From positions 17,563,186-17,627,185 of the forward strand of contig NC_079332.1 of the NCBI RefSeq assembly GCF_029931775.1: a stretch of DNA of 64,000 nucleotides, read 5' to 3'. The notes under the pieces are model-generated. The model was not told where the DNA came from, made no database searches, and saw nothing but the letters and a program-made list of their open reading frames with translations. Source of the DNA: Euleptes europaea. Taxonomy: Eukaryota > Chordata > Lepidosauria > Squamata > Sphaerodactylidae. This document shows positions 60,603 through 64,000 of this stretch, one piece after another; position 1 is the stretch's first letter; each line of letters begins with the position of its first letter. The translations under genes and the position numbers were made by a program.

Positions 60603-60790
60603 TTCTGTGAACTTCGGCAGATGGTGAGAGGGAGGGCAGGAAGGGCTGCGTCAGTGCTTGGCTCTCGTGGCCCTTTTTTGCATGCCCAGGGAAATGCCAA
60701 TCGCCACTCTGGGGTCAGGAAGCCATTTTCCTCCAGGCCAGAGATCCTGAAGGATTTTCTTTTTGGCCATCTTCTGGGCATGGAGCAGGG
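60603..60790 (+). mobile_element. CR1-like LINE 3' UTR fragment
   Basis: GGCAGATGGTGAGAGGGAGG then GGCCATCTTCTGGGCATGGAG, as in other CR1 3' UTRs. It is cut off by the LTR that starts at 60791. Confidence 0.7.
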
Positions 60791-63760
60791 TGTCAGAATC
60801 AGGCGTTTACCTGTAGCATCCCAAAAGCAATCACACTCAGGCAGGTGATCCTGACGCAGTATCCTTTATTAGGAGCAAAAAGGTAAATATAAGAACTGAC
60901 TGTATAGAAACAGAGGAAGGCTGCTAGTGACCCCAATAGGGAAAGCATAAGCTTAAAAGCACTGTAGCCACAAAAGTAAAAGTGAGGTAAAACAGAGATA
61001 AGAGTTCCCATGAAGCGTAGACCAAACAACTAGGCAGCTGAGGGAAGCCGGACAGAGGGAAGTGTACACAGTATTTACAGGCATGTGAACCAAGGTCTTT
61101 TGACACGGAGCCAGAGCCAGGCCTGAACCAGCAAAGGCCTGACAGAGTCATGTCAAGGGATCAGGCCTGAAACAGCAATGTCCTGACATTCTGCCCCCCC
61201 CCCCCGGGCCCCATCCCCGGCTTCTCCCCAGGATGAGGTTTTTGGGGGTAGGCGTCATGGAATTGTTGAACCAGTCGAGGGGCAGCAACATGGTGTTCGG
61301 CCACCCACTCATGTTCTGGACATAAGTGTTTCCAGGTGATAGAGCCCCCCCCCCCCCCGTATGTGTGAATCCAGGATCTTGTGTGTGTGGGTGTTAAATG
61401 CCATCAAGTCGTATCCGACTCATGGCGACCCTATGAATGAAAGTCCTCCAAAATGTCCTATCTTTGACAGACTTGCTCAGATCTTGAAAATTGAAGGCTG
61501 TGGCTTCCAGGATCTTGGACACTTCAAAATGTTCTCCCCCACCAACACTGGCACTTCTGGCGGAGGATCAGGATGCCATTCTGGTGCAGGCACATGTTTC
61601 TTTAAGAGACTGACATGAAACACGGGATGGATTCCCCTCAAGAATTTGGGAAGTTGGAGCTCCACTGTGACTTCGTTGATGAGTCTGGAAACTGGGAAAG
61701 GTCCCACATACTTTTCAGTTAGTTTTTTACAAGGCCGTAGGGAGCGTAGGTTTTTTGTGGACAGGTACACCTGGTCCCCCTCCTTGATAGCCCACCCCGG
61801 GGAGCGGTGTTTGTCTGCTTGGATTTTGTATTTGTTTTTGGCCCGCTCTAAATTCTTTTGTAACCAGGGCCAGGTATCCTGTATGGCTTTTGCCCAATCA
61901 GCCACCTCAGAACTTTCCGTCTCCCCTGGTAAAGCTACATTACCAAAGGGTCCAAACTCTTTACCATAAACCACATGGAACGGGCTGAAACCGGTGGACT
62001 GGTGAGAGGCATTGTTATAGGCATACTCTGCAAAAGGGAGGAGAGCCACCCAATCGTCTTGATGGTAATTCACATAGCAACGCAAGTAGCATTCTAACAC
62101 AGCATTAACACATTCAGTCTGGCCATCTGTTTGGGGGTGATAGGTGCCAGAAAGCCCTTGTTCCACCCCCACCAATTTAAGCAATGTTTTCCAAAACTTA
62201 GCAACAAATTGAACCCTGCGGTCGGAAATTATCTTACGCGGAAACGAGTGATATTTGAAAACGTGACAAACATTTTAGCCAATTTTTGGGCTGTAGGCAG
62301 TCCCGCGCAGGGGACTAAATGCACCTGTTTAGAGAACAGGTCCGTAACCACCCAAAGTACTGTCTTCCCCCAGCTGGGAGGGAGATCAGTGATGAAGTCC
62401 ATGGCAATGACTTCCCAGGGAGCCAAAGGCATTTCTAATGGCTTCAGGAGTCCAGACGGCTTCCCCACCACCCTTTTTGCTGTAGCACATGTGGGACAGC
62501 TGTGCAGAACTGCCTGCATAATAAATGAAGGGTTTAAACGAAATAGAAATGCCCTGCTACTTTGGAACCGTGGCCCCAATCCATCACCTCCCTCCGCAAG
62601 GCAGCTGGAACATACAGTTTGGATTCTTTAAACCAGAACTCCCCCCGCGGAGTCAGTTTGGTAGTTCATTGGCAGCTCTTTCCGTTTGGCAGGCTTCCAC
62701 TAACGCCTTTTTAAAAGTGTCTGGTAGCCCCTCCAAGAAAGGAGACTCTTTGGTAGAATCTTCCGGGACCGGAGGAAGAATTTCCGGTGGCTCCTCCAGG
62801 GTGGGAGCTTTTCATACCTGGGAGCGAGTCAGGACTGCCAAACCTGGCATTACCCCCCGCTGTAAAGAGCGAGTCCGTAGGGCGCTCCACCTTGCTCTGA
62901 TACTGGGGAAGCCGAGAAAGCGTGTCCGCCAATTGGTTTTGTTTCCCTGGGACAGGCTTTAATACGAAATGAAACTTGGAAAAGAACTCTGCCCAACGCA
63001 CCTGTTTTGCAGTCAGTTTGCGAGTTCCCTTCAATGCTTCTAAATTTTTGTGATCTGTCCATACCTCAAACAGGATCTCAGCCCCCTGTAAGAAATGTGT
63101 CCATACCGTGAGGGCATGTTTGACCGCGGCAGCCTCTTTCTCCCAAATGGGCCAATTCATTTCAGACTCCGTGAATTTTTTAGAAAAATACGCACAGGGT
63201 TGGAGCTGCACAGCTTCCCCCTGTTGCAATAGAGCCCCCCCCCCCCCATGGCTACATTGGAGGCATCTACTTGAACAACAAATGGCTTTTCGCAGTCAGG
63301 GTGTTTGAGTATGGGCTCAGAAGTGAACAGTCTTTTCAGGGTGTCAAACGCATGCTGACAGTCTGGCGTCCAAGCCAGTTGGGAGGAGAGCAGGATTGCC
63401 GAATTCCCCTTCCTCTTAGTTTTTTGTAGGTCTGTTATGGGTAGAGCCACTTGTGCAAAATTGTTGAGGAAACACCTGTAGAAATTTGTGAACCCGAGAA
63501 ACTGCTGTAGCTGTTTGTGAGTTGTGGGGGGCTCCTATTATAAGACCGCCCGCACCTTTTCAGGATCCATGGGTAGACCCCTGGGCGAAACCACATACCC
63601 CAAGAACTTTAGTTTGTCTTGGTGAAACTCACATTTGGACAACTTGGAAAACAAATGATTGTCTCTGAGACGTCTCAGAACGTCTTTGACCAATTTTACG
63701 TGCTCCTCTTGAGTTTTCGAGTAAATAAAAATGTCATCTAGGTAGTGTTCTGCCAAGGCA
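60791..63760 (-). mobile_element. Ty3/Gypsy LTR retrotransposon, 3' part, broken
   Basis: Minus-strand fossil, read from the right. Part of the reverse transcriptase (about 63538-63756), RNase H (about 62711-63450), integrase with its HHCC region and core (about 61620-62580) and the C-terminal region after integrase, a G-rich polypurine tract (about 61189-61207), then the 3' LTR (60791-61188, 398 bp, TGTCAG/CTGACA ends). It is broken, with several breaks in the visible part. A small L2-type fragment lies inside at about 61384-61495. The 5' half is beyond or interrupted at the window edge. Medium age. Confidence 0.88.
61384..61495. repeat. L2-type 3'-end fragment
   Basis: GTTAAATGCCATCAAGTCG, GACTCATGGCGACCCTATG and AAAATGTCCTATCTTTGACAG form a motif found in amniote L2/MIR-type tails. 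It sits within the Gypsy element. Confidence 0.6.
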
Positions 63761-64000
63761 GAGGTTCTTTTGGATTTGGGGGCAATAAATACACAGGTAG
63801 GTGAAGGAAAAACAATGCTTTACTTATAACACACAGCATTCAGCTTATAATACAAAGTAACACAAAGCATTCAGCTGGCACACAATATAACATTTATACT
63901 TTACAAGAGCTTATCTCCACTGGGAGCGCCGTGTACAGCAGCGTGAGAGACCCCAGGTCATCAGTCAGGTTACACAGCATCCAGATCCTGATCTGTGTTG
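63761..64000. other. unassigned sequence at the window end
   Basis: Gypsy similarity stops near 63757. The last 240 bases are AT-rich, with several CAGCATTCAGCT-like repeats, and may be another insertion. Not classifiable here. Confidence 0.35.

Overview
This is a vertebrate nuclear window, almost certainly from a squamate reptile. It has long introns and is packed with CR1 LINEs, Sauria-type SINEs (tRNA head, RTE/Bov-B-like tail), a 5S-rRNA-derived SINE, a tRNA-Ala-derived SINE and non-autonomous hAT transposons. The mix suggests a lizard, possibly a gecko; the sequence alone does not fix the species.

Three host genes can be read exon by exon. (1) The last six coding exons of DNASE1L2 (+, 2687-9502); its 5' exons lie to the left of the window. 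(2) A complete ECI1, mitochondrial enoyl-CoA delta isomerase 1 (-, six coding exons, 25834 down to 17431, 301 residues). (3) A complete PARN, poly(A)-specific ribonuclease (+, 24 coding exons, 30174-58487, 634 residues), with every known catalytic residue at the same number as in human PARN. DNASE1L2 and ECI1 are convergent, as in human 16p13.3. ECI1 and PARN are head to head about 4.3 kb apart, whereas in human they are many megabases apart, so a rearrangement boundary lies between them in one lineage.

Layout. 1-2686: CR1 remnants and SINEs. 2687-9502: DNASE1L2 with repeat-filled introns, including a fold-back element with perfect 90-bp arms. 9503-17220: intergenic, with a three-unit 5S-SINE array and a 3.4-kb CR1 inserted inside a SINE. 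17228-25834: ECI1, with a CpG-rich 5' end and a G-rich inverted repeat just upstream of the start codon. 25940-30100: intergenic, with two copies of one hAT element, a solo LTR carrying one of them, and the PARN CpG island. 30174-58572: PARN. 58573-64000: unique sequence, a SINE, then the 3' part of a decayed Ty3/Gypsy element on the minus strand that runs off the window.

The three genes do not form a pathway. DNASE1L2 is a DNA endonuclease, ECI1 acts in beta-oxidation of unsaturated fatty acids, and PARN trims poly(A) tails. I found no operon-like, immune or other new gene system. The least ordinary sequence is in the mobile DNA: nested insertions with intact target duplications, a palindromic repeat family flanked by 10-12 bp duplications, and the fold-back element.
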